Position numbers and translations under genes: made by a program. Source: Larix kaempferi (taxonomy: Eukaryota; Streptophyta; Pinopsida; Pinales; Pinaceae). From it: a DNA stretch of 64,000 nt. This document shows positions 11,742 to 25,002 of the stretch, piece by piece; position 1 is the stretch's first letter, and each line of letters opens with the position of its first letter. The stretch lies in contig BSBM01000423.1 in the NCBI GenBank assembly GCA_027924585.1, positions 5,320,001 to 5,384,000 of the forward strand. Direction: 5' to 3'. A model generated the notes under the pieces. The model saw only the letters and a list, made by a program, of their open reading frames with translations, was not told the origin of the DNA and did no database searches.

Positions 11742-12611
11742 CTACAACAAGCTTGCCTTGTTCTTTCTTTGCTCAGGAATATCTATGTTATGTTCTTCAA
11801 GCATTTTGGCCATGATGTCCAATTTATTCTTGAAGCAAGATTTCTCAGGATGAGTGCCTTTGTAGCAATAAGAACACTTGGGATTCTCCTTCTTCATCTT
11901 CTTGGATTTGGAATCTCCATCAGAATCCTCTTCATCTGACAATATCTTCTGTTTGGATTTGTCATTCTTTAAACTCTTTGCTCCATGAGAAACAAGTACA
12001 AAGTCTTTGGAGGGTGATTGATGCCTCATTTGGACCAGCTTGTCCTTCTCCTAAGTGAGCGAATCAATGAATGCATCCAAGGTTGGAATCTTCCACTTGG
12101 GAACTGCTAGTCTTGTAGAATGAAAAGTAGACACAAATACTGAGTATTCAGAGCTCCGTTTTGACATAATGGTAAGGATTAATTGCTCATCCTTCTACTC
12201 TATACCACATTTCTTGAGTTGAAGCACTAGGTTCTTGAATTTTGAGATGAAATCCTCCATAGAATCGAAATTACTTGGACTAAGAGAGATCAGCTCAATC
12301 TCCAACAAATGACCTATGAGCTCATCCTGTTTTCCAAAGAGAGACTCTAGCTTTGTCCACACTTCATTTGGAGTGGATAGAGAATCAATATGGAATAGAA
12401 GATATGGAGATATAGAGAGACAAAGTAACCCATAAGCTTCATCAATCATATTGAAGCATTTGGAATTTAATGCAACAACTACTGGCTCAGTTTTAAGCCC
12501 CATAGTAACTCTACACAATCCTTTGCTTCAAAGCTGGATGATCATATGTGCCTTCCAGTCAAAGAAATTGAAGTGAGTGAGAGTCATAGATTTGGCTTGA
12601 TTTTGATCCAT
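11742..12611 (-). pseudogene. Copia-type Gag (UBN2-like) with CCHC knuckle, decayed
   Basis: Gag packages element RNA into particles. Start chosen at the ATG at 12611, just downstream of the primer-binding site. The N-terminal part (12195-12518 is fully open) matches the UBN2/Gag-polypeptide pattern of copia elements: an AYGLLCLSISPYL-like helix, then EVWTKLESLFG, then FDSMEDFISKFKNL. A zinc knuckle CSYCYKGTHPEKSC (C-x2-C-x4-H-x4-C) lies near 11850-11890 after an acidic/Lys-rich linker. About three stops break the frame (after MIIQL, after KKCGIE, after IDSLT), so it is no longer a single protein. Confidence 0.8.
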
Positions 12612-12691
12612 ACTGATGTGCTCCTGGGGATGGAAATACCTACAAAAAAAAATCTTGGAAATTGCTTTGAATCAAGCTAGCTTTGATACCA

Positions 12692-13368
12692 TGTGATATT
12701 TTCAATTGCTAGGAACTAGATTCATAAGACAATTTCACATGAAATATTTCAGACAATGAGAGAAGAAGAATAGAGAGAATAAATTGTGGAAATCACTCTG
12801 TATCTTATTCATTAACATGATAAAAATATATAATACATCCTCCATAGATAAAATCGAATTCCTTTGAGGCAATTTGGAAAGAGCAAAAAAAAATGCTTAG
12901 AAAAGACAAAAAAAACCCTAGGTGGCAAAAGCAGTTTCCAAAACTTTCCTAGAGGCTCATGAATTTAGTAAATATGGTATGCAAGCTCATGAGTGAGGTA
13001 AATAAAATGTATTGATGGATTTAGGAGTTTATATATGATGTGGAGGTCGAATTGGTCAAGTGGCAAGAATTTCCAAGTCAACTAGCTTTTCATTTTCCAC
13101 TAGAAAGTAGAAAAAATAGGATAAAACTGTCTAAATCAGGAAGGTGTCTTTCTAATTCAGGAATAGAATAAAATCAGACATAATCCAAGGAAATATTATC
13201 CAAAATCCATCCAAATTTGTTTTGGTGAGTTAGGATGGCATGTGGTCCACTAAAAGACAAAACTGGCTTATTTTACCTAGTCAAAACTCAGGAAATTAAT
13301 CATAAATGATTAATTAATTTATCCAAAGTCTAGGATGACATAGTGGGTTTTTTAAATTTGTTCCAACA
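12692..13368 (-). repeat. LTR of the TR-GAG element (5' LTR in element sense)
   Basis: Partner of 9846-10516. The sequence just inside it reads, on the minus strand, TGGTATCAAAGC: an initiator-Met-tRNA-type primer site one base different from the commoner TGGTATCAGAGC in the other elements here. GTTGG follows the outer edge. Confidence 0.9.
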
Positions 13369-13373
13369 GTTGG

Positions 13374-13662
13374 AAAGATGATTCAAATTAAGTTTTATGA
13401 CCTAAATTTTAGTTGTGTAATATAATGGAGATTTATTGCACTTGTATAATTACATGCATTTTAGCTTTTGGCTACACATCTCCACGTAATAGAAACTAAT
13501 TCATGGAACCAATTCTTAATTAGAAATCAACATTAATTTTCAATAAAAAGTGATGAGTATCTGCACACATCCACCGCATAATATTACCAACTCGATGGAA
13601 TGGGTTTCTCGTTTCAAAATCATCATTAATTTTTAATGACAAGTGTTGATTTCCCCGAAAGT
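13374..13662. other. Spacer between two LTR elements
   Basis: 289 bp of AT-rich DNA separating the TR-GAG element from the LARD-like element. It ends in the AAAGT duplication (13658-13662). Nothing else is recognised in it. Confidence 0.6.
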
Positions 13663-15842
13663 TGTAGGGACCCCCATTTCGGTTTCCGCAAAAATACTTC
13701 CACGAAATTTTAAAATATAAGTATAATTAATTTCAGAACTTCTAGTACGATTTTTCAGAAGAAGATATAGAGGCCACAGATCTAGTTCTTTCTATTGCAT
13801 TACATGAATATCAATAAATAAAAACTATATACCCAAATTTATTCATTCCACCACAAGAGTTAGAAAAATAAATAAACTAAATACTTCAAACTTGTTTTCG
13901 ACGGTTGGACCAACGAATAGATGGATTCCTCAAAGTGGTTTCCACATAATCTAATCCAATTTCCTAACGAAGTACCGAGTGACCCCTCGGTTGACCTCTC
14001 TACCGTATCTGGGTTATTCTTCTTCACCCCTTACCCCCGAGCAAATGGGGTTGCAAGAACACACAAAGCAAGATTTTTTATGGGATTCCCAAATCCCTGG
14101 AAAGCTAAGACCAACTCACAAGAATTCACAAGGTCAATTCTCGATTCCGGTGCCCATCCAGCACTAGGGAGCAAGAGATGTCTTTATCTCCTTCTCCTCC
14201 CTCATTATATAGAAAAAGTCTATGTGCCATGTCTCTGTCCATGTACATATTTAATTTAATTTAATATTTTAATTTCAAAATATTCTCAAACACATGTGTC
14301 TTCTTAATGTCTTTAATGTGCAACTAAAATCCCTAGATCAGTGAGAGTTAGGTGTAGAAGAGTTCTACTTCTCTTTTGGTTCTCAATTAGTTTACTTAAC
14401 AATCCTTTTGTTAGACTTATTGCTTTCTACTTTTCTTTCTTTCCCTAATATTAAGATTGAATTAAAAGATGATTTTTTTTGCTAAAAGTATAATCTATTT
14501 TAAATTTCCTCTTTATAAAATAATTTAAATGAATAATAAAATTAATTAAAGTAAAATATTGAATAATAATAAAACAAATAATTTTAAAGAAAATAAAATT
14601 GATTAAAGTAAAATCTTGAATAATAATAAAAGAAAAAAAATTCTTTTATTAATGACCTATTTCAATTCTTTCCCAAAATAATGAAGTCAATTAAATAGAA
14701 TCTTTAATAGAATGATTTAAAATAATAAAATCTTTTGAATAAATAATAATTTTTCTTAATAATAAAATTAATCAAGTTTAATATAAATAAAGTCAATCTT
14801 TTAACCCCTTTTCAATATAATAAAATTAATTAAAATAAGAAATTTAATTTAAAGAATAGAATTTGTATAGAATAATTCCATATAATAAAATCTATTAAAT
14901 TATTCTCTTATTATTAATATTTTTCAATCAGCAAAATTAATCAAATTTAATATTGAATAAAATCAATCTCTTCAATTCTTTTTTAAGTTAATAAAATCAA
15001 TTAAAATGAATAATTCAAATTAATGAAATCAATTTAAAATAAAATTTGGAATAGAATTATTCAAATTAATAAAATAGATCAAAATGAAATAAAGTATTTC
15101 TTAAATCTTATGGGAAATTTTCATTTATACCATTGATTAATTTTCTTCCTCTCGTTCTTGTCTAGGTACCTCTTCAGCGGGCCCTTCCAACAATTTCTTA
15201 TCTTTCTTCTTGTTCTTGTCTAGGTACCTCTTCGGCGGGCCCTTCCGACAATTTCTTTTCTTTCTTCTTGTGAGGAGAACTGTGTAGCGATCGAGGAGTC
15301 GTTACCATGATCTATCAACTACACTTCTTGGAGACTAAGGGGTGCTTAGGGATAAGGCTCTCCTTATCGTGCACCCGTCAACTCTCGTACGCGACCAAGT
15401 CAATATGGGCTCGCAAGCTTCTGACCCGTGCGTCGATTGATAATTTAGGGTCGACAGTTTATCGTCGCACCCCTATGTGTTCTTTTCGTTCTTATGACCC
15501 CTAAAATTCCATTGTGGGTCAGTCGGTATATCGTCTTACCTGCTACTGCACACACTCAAGCGTACATTAGTAGCGCTGCGCTATATAAAAAATTTACATA
15601 ATTCATTCTAGTATCTCTTTCAGTCGAGCATACAAATTATTCATCATTTGTCATCATGTCTCAGTCAGTCGAGCATATACACTATTCTTCGTTTTCATTT
15701 TAAAGCATTCTCATCATTCATCATTTTCTTTATAAGCATTTTCAAAGTAAATTCAAATGGTTCGTGTTTTACTTAGTCGGTTCATTTCAAAACTAGTACC
15801 CTCATTAGTCTAATCAGTTAAAGTACTGAGGCGAGCATTACA
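13663..15842 (-). repeat. LTR of the LARD-like element (3' LTR in element sense)
   Basis: Partner of 20068-22214. The middle (about 14460-15120) is an extremely AT-rich run of AATAAAATTAAT-like words, and the outer ends are more balanced. It differs from its partner by a 58-bp tandem duplication at 15154 and by lacking about 40 bp present near 21730-21780 in the other copy. Confidence 0.9.
15154..15269. repeat. 58-bp tandem duplication unique to one LTR
   Basis: Two copies start with GTTCTTGTCTAGGTACCTCT, at 15154 and 15212. The partner LTR has a single copy (near 21551). The duplication therefore arose after insertion of the element, since LTRs are identical at insertion. Confidence 0.85.
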
Positions 15843-18800
15843 TAAACCCCGTCTTATTAAAAACTTCGTCCGAAAGTTAAGTCTCATGTACTTCCATGGT
15901 GAGTTTTCTCTTTATTTTCACGTTCATTTGTTCAACATAACCACAATCGATAATAAAATTGCATTTCGTCTTTTCTACCATCATATATGTATACATCTCA
16001 TAATTGATAATATAACTAAATCGTACATTTCATAGTGTAGCAATCCCCGCAGCAGTCTTCTATTGGCTCACTAATTGTGACTGAACTTTGGACATGTGCA
16101 TAGCAAATTCTTTTCATTCAACAAAACTGTAAGTATTTCATTTATGTAAATCCTTAAAGTATGAACACATTTCGACCTAAGGAATTAAATCTTCAATCCC
16201 AATTTCTTCATTTTCTATAGTTACATATAACTATCATATATTTTAAATAGTATCTGAATTTCAAAATAAGAGTTAACCCTTCCAAATTCTATTCTTCAAT
16301 ACATAAATTAGCCATTCACAAACTAATATTACATACAATCTCTCTCTTCTCATAATCCAAGTAAATACTAGAGTGCCATTTACTTAGTATAGCTAAAAGT
16401 GTAATCTCAAATTTTCCTTAGAGTAAAATATCAAAAAAAAATTAAAAACGAAGTTTATGTTGAGTTTTCTTCTCTTCCTAACTCAAGTACAGCTAAAGTT
16501 CTCTAAGTCATCGCAACTATAACTTCTCTCTTTTCCCAATCCCAGGCATGATTATAAGCTAGTAGTGCATACCTATGAAGTCATCGCCTTGATTTTGAAA
16601 ATAAGCATTGACAACCAATCGACAAATTTTTTAATGCAAATCCCTCATCAAAGCATACGAACCCTGAATACTATTCAAAATTTCATATTAGCAATTTAGA
16701 TAAGACTACATCTAACCTGTTTGAGAAGCTAGAAGTGTCTTTGCTGAAGGAGAAGAAAAAAAAAAAAAACGTAGCTCTCATTTTTTTGTTTCCACGTCGT
16801 TCTCCATGCATCACTGACGAACCCCAAATGTAGTGTCTCTCATCTTCAGCAAAAATTTTTATTTTATTTTCTTTTTGGAAGATTCGTAACTCCTAAGAGA
16901 CTTCACTACGAGGAATTAAAGCTTATAAAACTTATTCATAAAACAAGCGACACCACACCATGATATGTGTATTCTAAGAGACATTACAATGTCCATCATA
17001 CTAGTGAACACTATGAACAATTGCTATGATTCCTACATAACTGGAATGGTAGTCTTTTTATAAAAAAAAAAAAATCCACACATCTCTTATTTATATTAAT
17101 ATAATGTAATTACAAGAGCTCTCGGCCTTCCATTTTGATGATCATAACACATCTTAAATATTTATTAAGGATAATTCAAAAAATTACCTATAATTCATGT
17201 CTCAACATTGCGAAATACCTGTAGTTAAAACTCATGTCTCTCTTATACATATCCACCTAGTACTTTTCATTGAAATTAAACAACATTTATATTCCATAAT
17301 ACTTCCATCGTAACTAAAAAGTTAGTGAAGCATAAAATACTTTTCATATACGAAATATTTCGAAGGGTAAGCAACTTAAACATGATTATATAAGGCCACC
17401 ATCATGTTGATACATATAAAGCATGTATAATCTAAGGTAAATACAAATTTCTTCTAACAACACCCTAAGTAGGAACTTATCCCAAGACAATTAAAACGGT
17501 CATTTCATATATAAATTAACACAATAATAAAAGAAATTCCCCTAGTATCTTTCTAATGAATCTTCTTTTATTATAACCATAATGGTCGTTAATAACCCAA
17601 TATAATAAATAGGTATAGTGATAACAAGGATGTAGTAATAAAAAGGGTCCCTTGGATATCTGTAATAGTCATAGTGCATAATAACTCAGCACATTAATTT
17701 AAGATGGCGATCAAAGGACTTTAGAGAATTTGTTCATAGGATTCCCGCATATTTAAAGATCTCAAGAAAATAGAAATTATTCCAAAATAAAAGACTAAAC
17801 AAAATACCACAGGACTTAGGCTATCGGCTTCTTGAAGTTTAAGTGAGCTCCAGATATTTAAATGAGTTTGGCATAATGACGCAGATGATGTCAACACACA
17901 GAATCGATGATATAAACTCAGAATACGATTTCCACTAGGATCTTTTTAAATGAAACACCAATGTGGAAATTAAAACCATAAAGCCAACACACAATTGACG
18001 AGGCGTCGGTTTATAATTCCTCTCGGCGGTTGAATTAATACATGATCTCCTAACATTCAACAATCTTCATTCATTTGTACGTGTTACATACTCATAAACT
18101 ATTCACGTTCAAATTATAGAAACACTTTCTTCCTTAAACTAGTAAGTCGTCATTATCTATTATTTACTCTATGAGTACATGCACAAAGTCCATGTCTAAC
18201 ACTGTATTGTTCATAAACCACATAATTCGATATTCCCAAGGTCATTATGCGAAAAGGTGAATTCCTAATTAAAAATTAAGAATTATTATATTGAACATAA
18301 AACACATTATTCCAATAATAGATTCATAGGAGGTAGCATTTTCAAATAATATCATATACGCAAATTTGTTATATATATATAAAAAATACTTTTCCAACAT
18401 AAAAGTCGATACATTATTTTGATTATAATTATTCATACTTCCAAAAATGAAAAGACATTTTCAATTAATACCAATAAATCATATCATTGAAATGTGACAA
18501 AAATATTTCAACAATAGAATGTACGTTCTAATTATGATAAATAAAGTCATGATATTTCTCATAATACAATGATAGCAAGTGTATCTCTGAAAGACATTTG
18601 ATTAAATTAATTAATTTATATAAGGTCCAATATACGCATAAACACTTCCAATAATGGAAAGGTATTTCAATTAATATTGATAGCTCGTATTATTGAATTA
18701 TGACAAATATATCTCCACAATAGAAGTTCGTTTCAATTATGATAATAAAATCATTACATCGCTCTTAATACAATAAGAGTAAGTGTGTTCTTGAAGGATT

Positions 18801-20067
18801 TGATACTTCCACTTGTTACACGTACATTCGATTAAAAACAAACACATTTTTTTTTTAAAGAATACCATACCGGTTAAACCGGATCACATACCGGCATACT
18901 CCGTGGTTCAAATGACTAAGAGGCACCAATTATGAATTCTTTAATAGACTGAGCTCCGAAGTAGAGTTTAGGGCTCATGTTTCGGCGGTTACTAATGCAC
19001 TTACAGGAATTTAAGGAACATAAACGTAGGGTAATCATGAATCTACCATCAGCGCTTTTTCTGCGATTACTATGGGCAGTGGGCACGGTAGTTAACTTAA
19101 AGGCAACCCGCCCGCGGTCAAGGCGGATGCTAGAAGAATGACGGTCTCCAGACTTCGGGTAGAATGCCGAGTCTTCACCTTCAAACTTAGAACCGGTTTC
19201 TAGTTTATGAAGGGTTGCTACGCATAAACGAAATGAAGGGAATACTGGAATAAATTACAGAGTACAGAGGGTCTACGCTTGCCTGGGTATGCTAAATGAT
19301 TACAACAAAGATCTAACCGAAGGCTGTTCTATTATATGCTTTAGATGCAAAAGGAAAACCCAAAGGAAAAAAAATATATAAAACATATAATTAAATAATT
19401 GGACGGATAACCGAGCAGGAGATGGTCGACCGGTTTACAAATTTTGATCCAGAGTGCACCGAACAGGTCGAGTGCCTCTGTCATACGCACTGATCCCGAT
19501 CTGAATTGAGATTATGCACAGGGTTGGAAATTCTAACGCAAATTTCATGCTTTCTGCTAACTCAGGAATGACTTAAATAATTTAAGGGAAAATAATTTCA
19601 CATAAGACTGACCAATCCAAATCCGATCCGAATTAAAAAAAAACTCTCAACCTGGTTTTCATACTCTCGGGAGCAAGTAATGAATAGATTACAGAAAGGT
19701 TAAACATTGAGATCTTTTCACGAATTACTTGTACAGGATCCAGGATCCATACATATATAAGAAATTTAAAAAAAAATGGTTGGATTCTATTAACCAGACA
19801 ATGTGTACCTAGTCGACAGAGAGCAGGTCACGATTCATTCTACTCAGCAATTATAAAATTTCGTAAAACCTTATCAATGATTATATGCCTTGTGATCATC
19901 ATATTAATATAACAACAATTTAAGACTATAACCTGTTCAGATGGTGGATCGAGCTGCCACTGAATATTTGTTGATCCAACTGTTGCCTCCTTCACGATTT
20001 TACCGCAGACCCCTAAAAAAAAATATGAGGCCAGTGCCCTCAAGGCTCGACCAGCTCTGATACCAAA
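15843..20067. other. Non-coding interior of the LARD-like element
   Basis: 4.2 kb without any retrotransposon protein signature on either strand and no long open frame. The longest frame on the minus strand is the 80-codon one touching the primer-binding site (19840-20082), with no recognisable domain. Poly-A/T tracts are frequent (for example near 16760, 17060, 18848). Confidence 0.7.
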
Positions 20068-22214
20068 TGTAGGGACCCCCATTTCGGTTTCCCCAAAAAG
20101 ACTGCCATGGAATTTAAAAATATAAGTATAATTAATTTCAGAACTTCTAGTACGCTTTTTCAGAAGAAGATATAGAGGCCACAGATCTAGTTCTATCTAT
20201 TGCAGTACATGAATATCAATAATAAAAACTATATACCCAGATTTATTCATTCCACCACAAGAGTTAGCAAAATAAATAAACTAAATACTTCAAACCTGTT
20301 TCTGACGGTTGGTCCAGCGAAGAGATGGAGTCCTCGAAGTGGTTTCCGCACAATCCAATCCAATTCCTAACGAAATACCGAGTGACCCCTCGGTTGACCT
20401 CCCTACCGTATCGGGGTTATTCTTCTTCACCCTGAACCACCGAGCAAATGGGGTCGCAAGAACACACAACGCAAGCTTTCTGATGGGATTCCCCAATCCC
20501 CGGAAAGCTAAGCCCAACTCACAAGAATTCACAAGGTCAATTCTCGATTCTAGTGTCCATCAAGCACTAGGGAGCAAGAGATGTCTTTTTCTCCTTCTCC
20601 TCCCTCATTATATAGAAAAAGTCTATGTCTCATGTGTCTATCCATACACATATTTAATTTAATTTAATATTTTAATTTCAAAATATTCTCAAACACGTGT
20701 CTTCTTAATATCTTTAATGTGCACCTAAATCCATAGATCAGTGGGAGTTAGGTGTAGAAGAGTTCTACTTCTCTTTTGGTTCTCAATTAATTTACTTAAC
20801 AATGTTTTAGTTAGACTTATTGCTTTCTACTTTTCTTTCTTTTCCTAATATTAAGATTGAATTAAAAGATTATTTTTTTTACTTAAAGTATAATCTATTT
20901 TAAATTTCCTCTTGATAAAATTATTTAAATGAATAATAAAATTAATTAAAGTAAAATATTGAATAATAATAAAACAAATAATTTTAAAGAAAATAAAATT
21001 GATTAAAGTAAAATCTTGAAAAACAATAAAAAAAAAAACAATTATTTTATTAATGACCAATTTCAATTTTTTTCTCAAAATAATGAAGTCAATTAAATAG
21101 AATCTTTAATAGAATGATTTAAAATAATAAAATCTATAAAATATTTTGAATAAATAATAATATTTCTTAATAATAAAATTAATCAAATTTAATATAAATA
21201 AAGTCAATCTTTTAACCCTTTTCAATATAATAAAATTAATTAAAATAAGAAATTTAACTAAAGAATAGAATTTGTATAGGATAATTCTATATAATAAAAT
21301 CCATTAAATTAAAATCTTTGAATAAAAATAATTCTGTTATTATTAATTTTTTTCAATCAGCAAAATTAATCAAATTTAATATTTAATAAAATCAATCTCT
21401 TCAATTCTTTTTCAAGTTAATAAAATCAATTAAAAATAAAATCTTGAATAGAATTATTCAAATTAATAAAATAGAACAAAATGAAATAAAGTATTTTTTA
21501 AATCTTATGTAAAATTTTCATTTATACCATTGATTAATTTTCTTCCTCTCGTTCTTGTCTAGGTACCTCTTCGGCGAGCCCTTCCGACAATTTCTTTTCT
21601 TTCTTCTTGTGAGGAGAACTGTGTAGCGATCGAGGAGTCGTTACCACGATCTATCGACTACACTTCTTGGAGACTAAGGGCTGTTGAGGGATAAGGCACT
21701 CCTTATTGCATGCCCCTCAACTCTCATATGCGACCAAGTCAGTATGCCCTTTCCCATACGGCACTTGCTTCCCCAGGCCAACTCGCAAGCTTCTGACCCG
21801 TGCATCGATTGCTAATTCAGGGTTGACAGTCTATCGTCGTACCCCTATGTGTTCTTTCCGTTCTTATGACCCCTAAAATTCCATTGTGGGTTAGTTGGTA
21901 TATCGTCTTACCTACCACTGCACACACTCAAGCACACATTAGTAGTGCTGCAAAATATAAAATATTTACATCATTCATTCTTGTATCTGAGTCAGTCGAG
22001 CATACAAATTATTCATCATTTGTCATCATGTCTTAGTCAGTCGAGCATATACACTATTTTTCGTTTTCATTTTAAAGCATTCTCATCATTCATCATTTTC
22101 TTTATAAGCATTTTCAAAGTAAATTCAAATGGTTCCTGTTTTACTTAGCTGATTCATTTCAAAACTAGTACCCTCATTAGTCTAATCAGTTAAAGTACCG
22201 AGGCGGGCATTACA
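20068..22214 (-). repeat. LTR of the LARD-like element (5' LTR in element sense)
   Basis: Partner of 13663-15842. The inner edge abuts the primer-binding site and the outer edge abuts AAAGT. As the 5' LTR in element sense it should hold the active promoter. Confidence 0.9.
20606..20614 (-). promoter_or_regulatory. TATA-box candidate in the LARD 5' LTR
   Basis: Minus-strand CTATATAATGAGGGAGG. The same sequence is conserved in the other LTR (about 14203-14212). Position within the LTR and conservation support a core promoter; this is inference from sequence only. Confidence 0.45.
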
Positions 22215-22219
22215 AAAGT

Positions 22220-23287
22220 GCTATCAAATCTTGACACATTTCCATGCTCAAGATGTTATCTTACTATTCCTAATTTACAGATTTCACATGTTCTTAAGAC
22301 ATCTACCCTAAACCATTTTCGATGCTCTTTGTATCGATTATCTAATCCAGATAAAAATAGTTCTTGCATGCACTCCATCATTGTGCCAAGTTAAAAAAAA
22401 AAAAGAGTTACAAATATTCCTATTCTAATTCAAATATTCTAGTAAACTAAGTGTCTTAGCTAGGATTATTCATTTAGCATGCTTTGTGCATTGATTCTCT
22501 AATCTAGTTGAAACTAGTTCTTACATGCATTCCATCACTGCACTAGGTGGAAAAAAGAGTTATTAGTGTTGCTATTCTTAATCATATATTTTTCTAAACT
22601 ACTTGTCTTAGCTACGTTTATTCATCCTTCCAAAGTCACATCATATGCAACTGCTAATGCTTTTTAGTTGTATTTCTTACTCGACATACCATTTCTACAC
22701 AACTTAGGTACAAACTACATTGCCAATATACATTAAAGAATTATATATGGTTAACATCTTTGTAGATAAGGAGACAAAAAAAAGATATGGTAATAAATCC
22801 TCCAATGGTTGCAAGTGAGATATGTAGAGTGTTGTAGTATATTGTCTGTACACTCAAGTATTCACCTTCCCTTTAGTATGATATGACTCAAATGAGTTCA
22901 TATATGATATTAAATGAAGGTACATGATATGACAAGGTACATGTTTCAAATAGGGTCATATAACTAGGTACTTAAAAATATTTATTAATTTGAGATTCTT
23001 CACTAACAACATAAGTCCCTTGTTCCCCAACTCCCTTATCCATTGAACATGCCGCAAACAACACTCATTCTTAATGTGTAAATCATACTTATGGAACTTG
23101 AATTTGAAATAAAAGGACAATTATTCCCTTATACATAGTTCTTGTGTGGTTTTTCTTCGACTACTTGATGAAGCTTGAACTTTTACTCCTTCTATGATGA
23201 CCATGATCAAGGTGTTGAGTGCCATAAATAATGTGAAAACCCTCCTAGTTCTATTAGGTTCCAAATTGGAGGCCCCAAGGCCCAATA
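22220..23287. other. AT-rich spacer with a tandem duplication of about 160 bp
   Basis: Two diverged neighbours (about 22320-22485 and 22487-22640) share TCTAATC-AG, TTCTT-CATGCA and AAAAAGAGTTA blocks in the same order, so a segment of about 160 bp was duplicated. No coding signal is seen. The stretch ends where the outer gypsy LTR begins. Confidence 0.55.
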
Positions 23288-24629
23288 TGTAATGTACCAA
23301 CTAGGATTAGTGATACAAAAACTCTCTTTTACACAAAACCAATTAAATCAATGTTTATGGAAGCTTGTTTGACTGCGGGTGGACAAGATCAAAAGTTTTG
23401 GATGGAAGGAAGGATATGATATTTATTGATACCTATGAACAAAGTATTGATACCATTGATGTTTCAAGATCATCACAGCTGAAATCTACTCTAACGCTCA
23501 TGGGCCCCTCATCATATGTAGACTATTATGGGTATACACTTTGACTAGAGGATAGGGATGGGTGTTTCTGTCTCAGAGAGGCTAAATAAAATAAAATTAA
23601 ATTCATTATGTATTCAAGTGAAATTCCATAAAGTTATATAATTTCTGAAGAATTCTCACAAAAATACTAGTAATTTGACAGTCCAGGATTGCACAACTAG
23701 TAAATTTCAGGAGATCCCAAACCGTCAATGAAGTCTCACAAATTTATCAAATCAGACATGTATTGGGTCATTTAACATTTTAATTAACATCATAATCAAG
23801 AATCAACTCATTTGGAACTATTCTCATTCATATTTCACAAGTATTCTGAAACCTAGTCAAACTCTAGGAAAATCTAAAAGGGGGGAGAAAACTCTTAATA
23901 TTTCTTAATTATGTAATATTAAATGACATGATTGATATCATAGATTTATGTTTACTATAAATACATCATAAATTATCCAATATACTCCTCAAATAATTAC
24001 AAATACTCTTCTCCTCTTCTACACAACAATCTAGCATTGAAAATCACTAAGAAACTCTAAGATTTGAACCATAGTCCTCATGAAGCTTTTTGAAATTCAA
24101 ACTAGCCTTTGTTTAGCTACAGGAACTGAAAATAAACTCAATGAAAATGTTTGAATACAATCATCCTCTCACAAGAAGAAGGGGCACATATCCCAGCTTG
24201 GACTAGGGGCACATCTCCCAAGTCTCTGAAGCAAAATTGCTCTCATACCAATACTCAAACTAAAAAAATATGTGAATGTGGTGCACACTGGTTCATTTAT
24301 ATATATTGCGTGACTTGAGGAGCAAGTCTCCATAGCTAATGTGCCCTCCTTGAGTGGATAAGGAAAACTAGCTTTCCTCCTTTTTATTTTTTTGATTGCT
24401 TTTCCACTTTCTGCTTTGGATTTTTCTTACTTTTCTGAACTTTACTTCTTTTTCTGAATTTCTTGCTTTTTGCTTTATGTTGCTTTTCCTGAGTTGCTCT
24501 TCCTTTCTTTCCTTTTTCCTGATTTTCTAGATTTATGTGCTTTCTCCTTGACTTCTTCCTCAAGTCTCTTCTCACTCAACCTTATCCACTAGTGCGTCAT
24601 AGTGGAGCATTATCTTCATTTATTCAACA
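23288..24629 (-). repeat. Left LTR of the outer gypsy (3' LTR in element sense)
   Basis: It starts TGTAATGTACCAACTAGG. I place the end at ATTCAACA because this gives TGT...ACA termini in the element sense; the partner stops matching at CATTTAT, where it is interrupted. About 20 mismatches in the first 205 bp against the partner (counted by eye). Includes a Lys-rich low-complexity ORF (24384-24575, minus) that I do not regard as a gene. Confidence 0.8.
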
Positions 24630-24997
24630 TAAAAATATTAAATTCATCATAAATAAATATTTGAAGTGGCAAAATATGTTCTCCTTCCCAAGTAACATCA
24701 TCACTAGGCAGTCCTTCCCATTGCACCAAAAATTCTTTAAGGAGTATGCTCCTTAGCTTCTTCTCTCGGAGCTCCAAGATCCTCTCCGGGATCAACACCA
24801 AATTCCCTTCATCATCAAGGGTTGGAAATTCTTGCAAAACTTTGACTTGCTTCCATATTGCTTTCTTCAAACAAGACACATGGAAAATATTGTGAATCCG
24901 GCTTCCCAAAGACAACTCTAGCTCATAAGTCACTTCCCCGATCTTTCTTAACACTTGGTAGGGGCCATAGAATCCTGGGTGCAACTTCTTAGACCCC
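24616..24997 (-). pseudogene. Outer gypsy integrase C-terminus with chromodomain-like tail
   Basis: Continuation of the integrase frame on the far side of the copia insertion. It begins at LHPGFYGPYQVL (the GKPY-like block that follows the integrase core), then HNIFHVSCLKK, and ends with FLVQWEGLPSDDVTWE, which is the core of a chromodomain. Chromodomains guide integration towards marked chromatin. Its last codons run into the LTR. The codon interrupted at 24998-25002 resumes in frame at 36660-36664 on the other side of the copia element. Confidence 0.85.
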
Positions 24998-25002
24998 TTA
25001 TA

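Larger units (their letters stand above)
9846..13368 (-). mobile_element. Gag-only LTR retrotransposon (TR-GAG type, copia-derived)
   Basis: The element is complete: LTRs of 671 and 677 bp, termini TG...CA, and a 5-bp duplication GTTGG on both sides (9841-9845 and 13369-13373). The primer-binding site TGGTATCAAAGC abuts the right LTR inside (minus sense, 12680-12691). A purine tract AAGGGGGGG abuts the left LTR (10517-10525), which fixes the minus orientation. The interior codes only for a copia-like Gag. I see no protease, integrase, RT or RNase H in the 1.2 kb that follows it. Such elements depend on enzymes supplied by an autonomous copia relative. Confidence 0.85.
13663..22214 (-). mobile_element. 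Large non-coding LTR retrotransposon (LARD-like)
   Basis: Two long LTRs (2180 and 2147 bp) begin TGTAGGGACC and end GCATTACA. They are flanked by AAAGT on both sides (13658-13662 and 22215-22219). The primer-binding site reads TTTGGTATCAGAGC on the minus strand at 20054-20067, just inside the right LTR, which sets the orientation. The 4.2-kb interior has no gag or pol frame. Both LTRs hold a TATA-type sequence in the minus sense. Long LTRs plus a non-coding interior define the LARD class, which must move with proteins from other elements. Confidence 0.85.

Noticed and set aside
24384-24575. Lys-rich ORF in the outer LTR as a gene
   Set aside because: Low-complexity pyrimidine tract read in reverse, within an LTR; the other LTR copy does not keep the frame.
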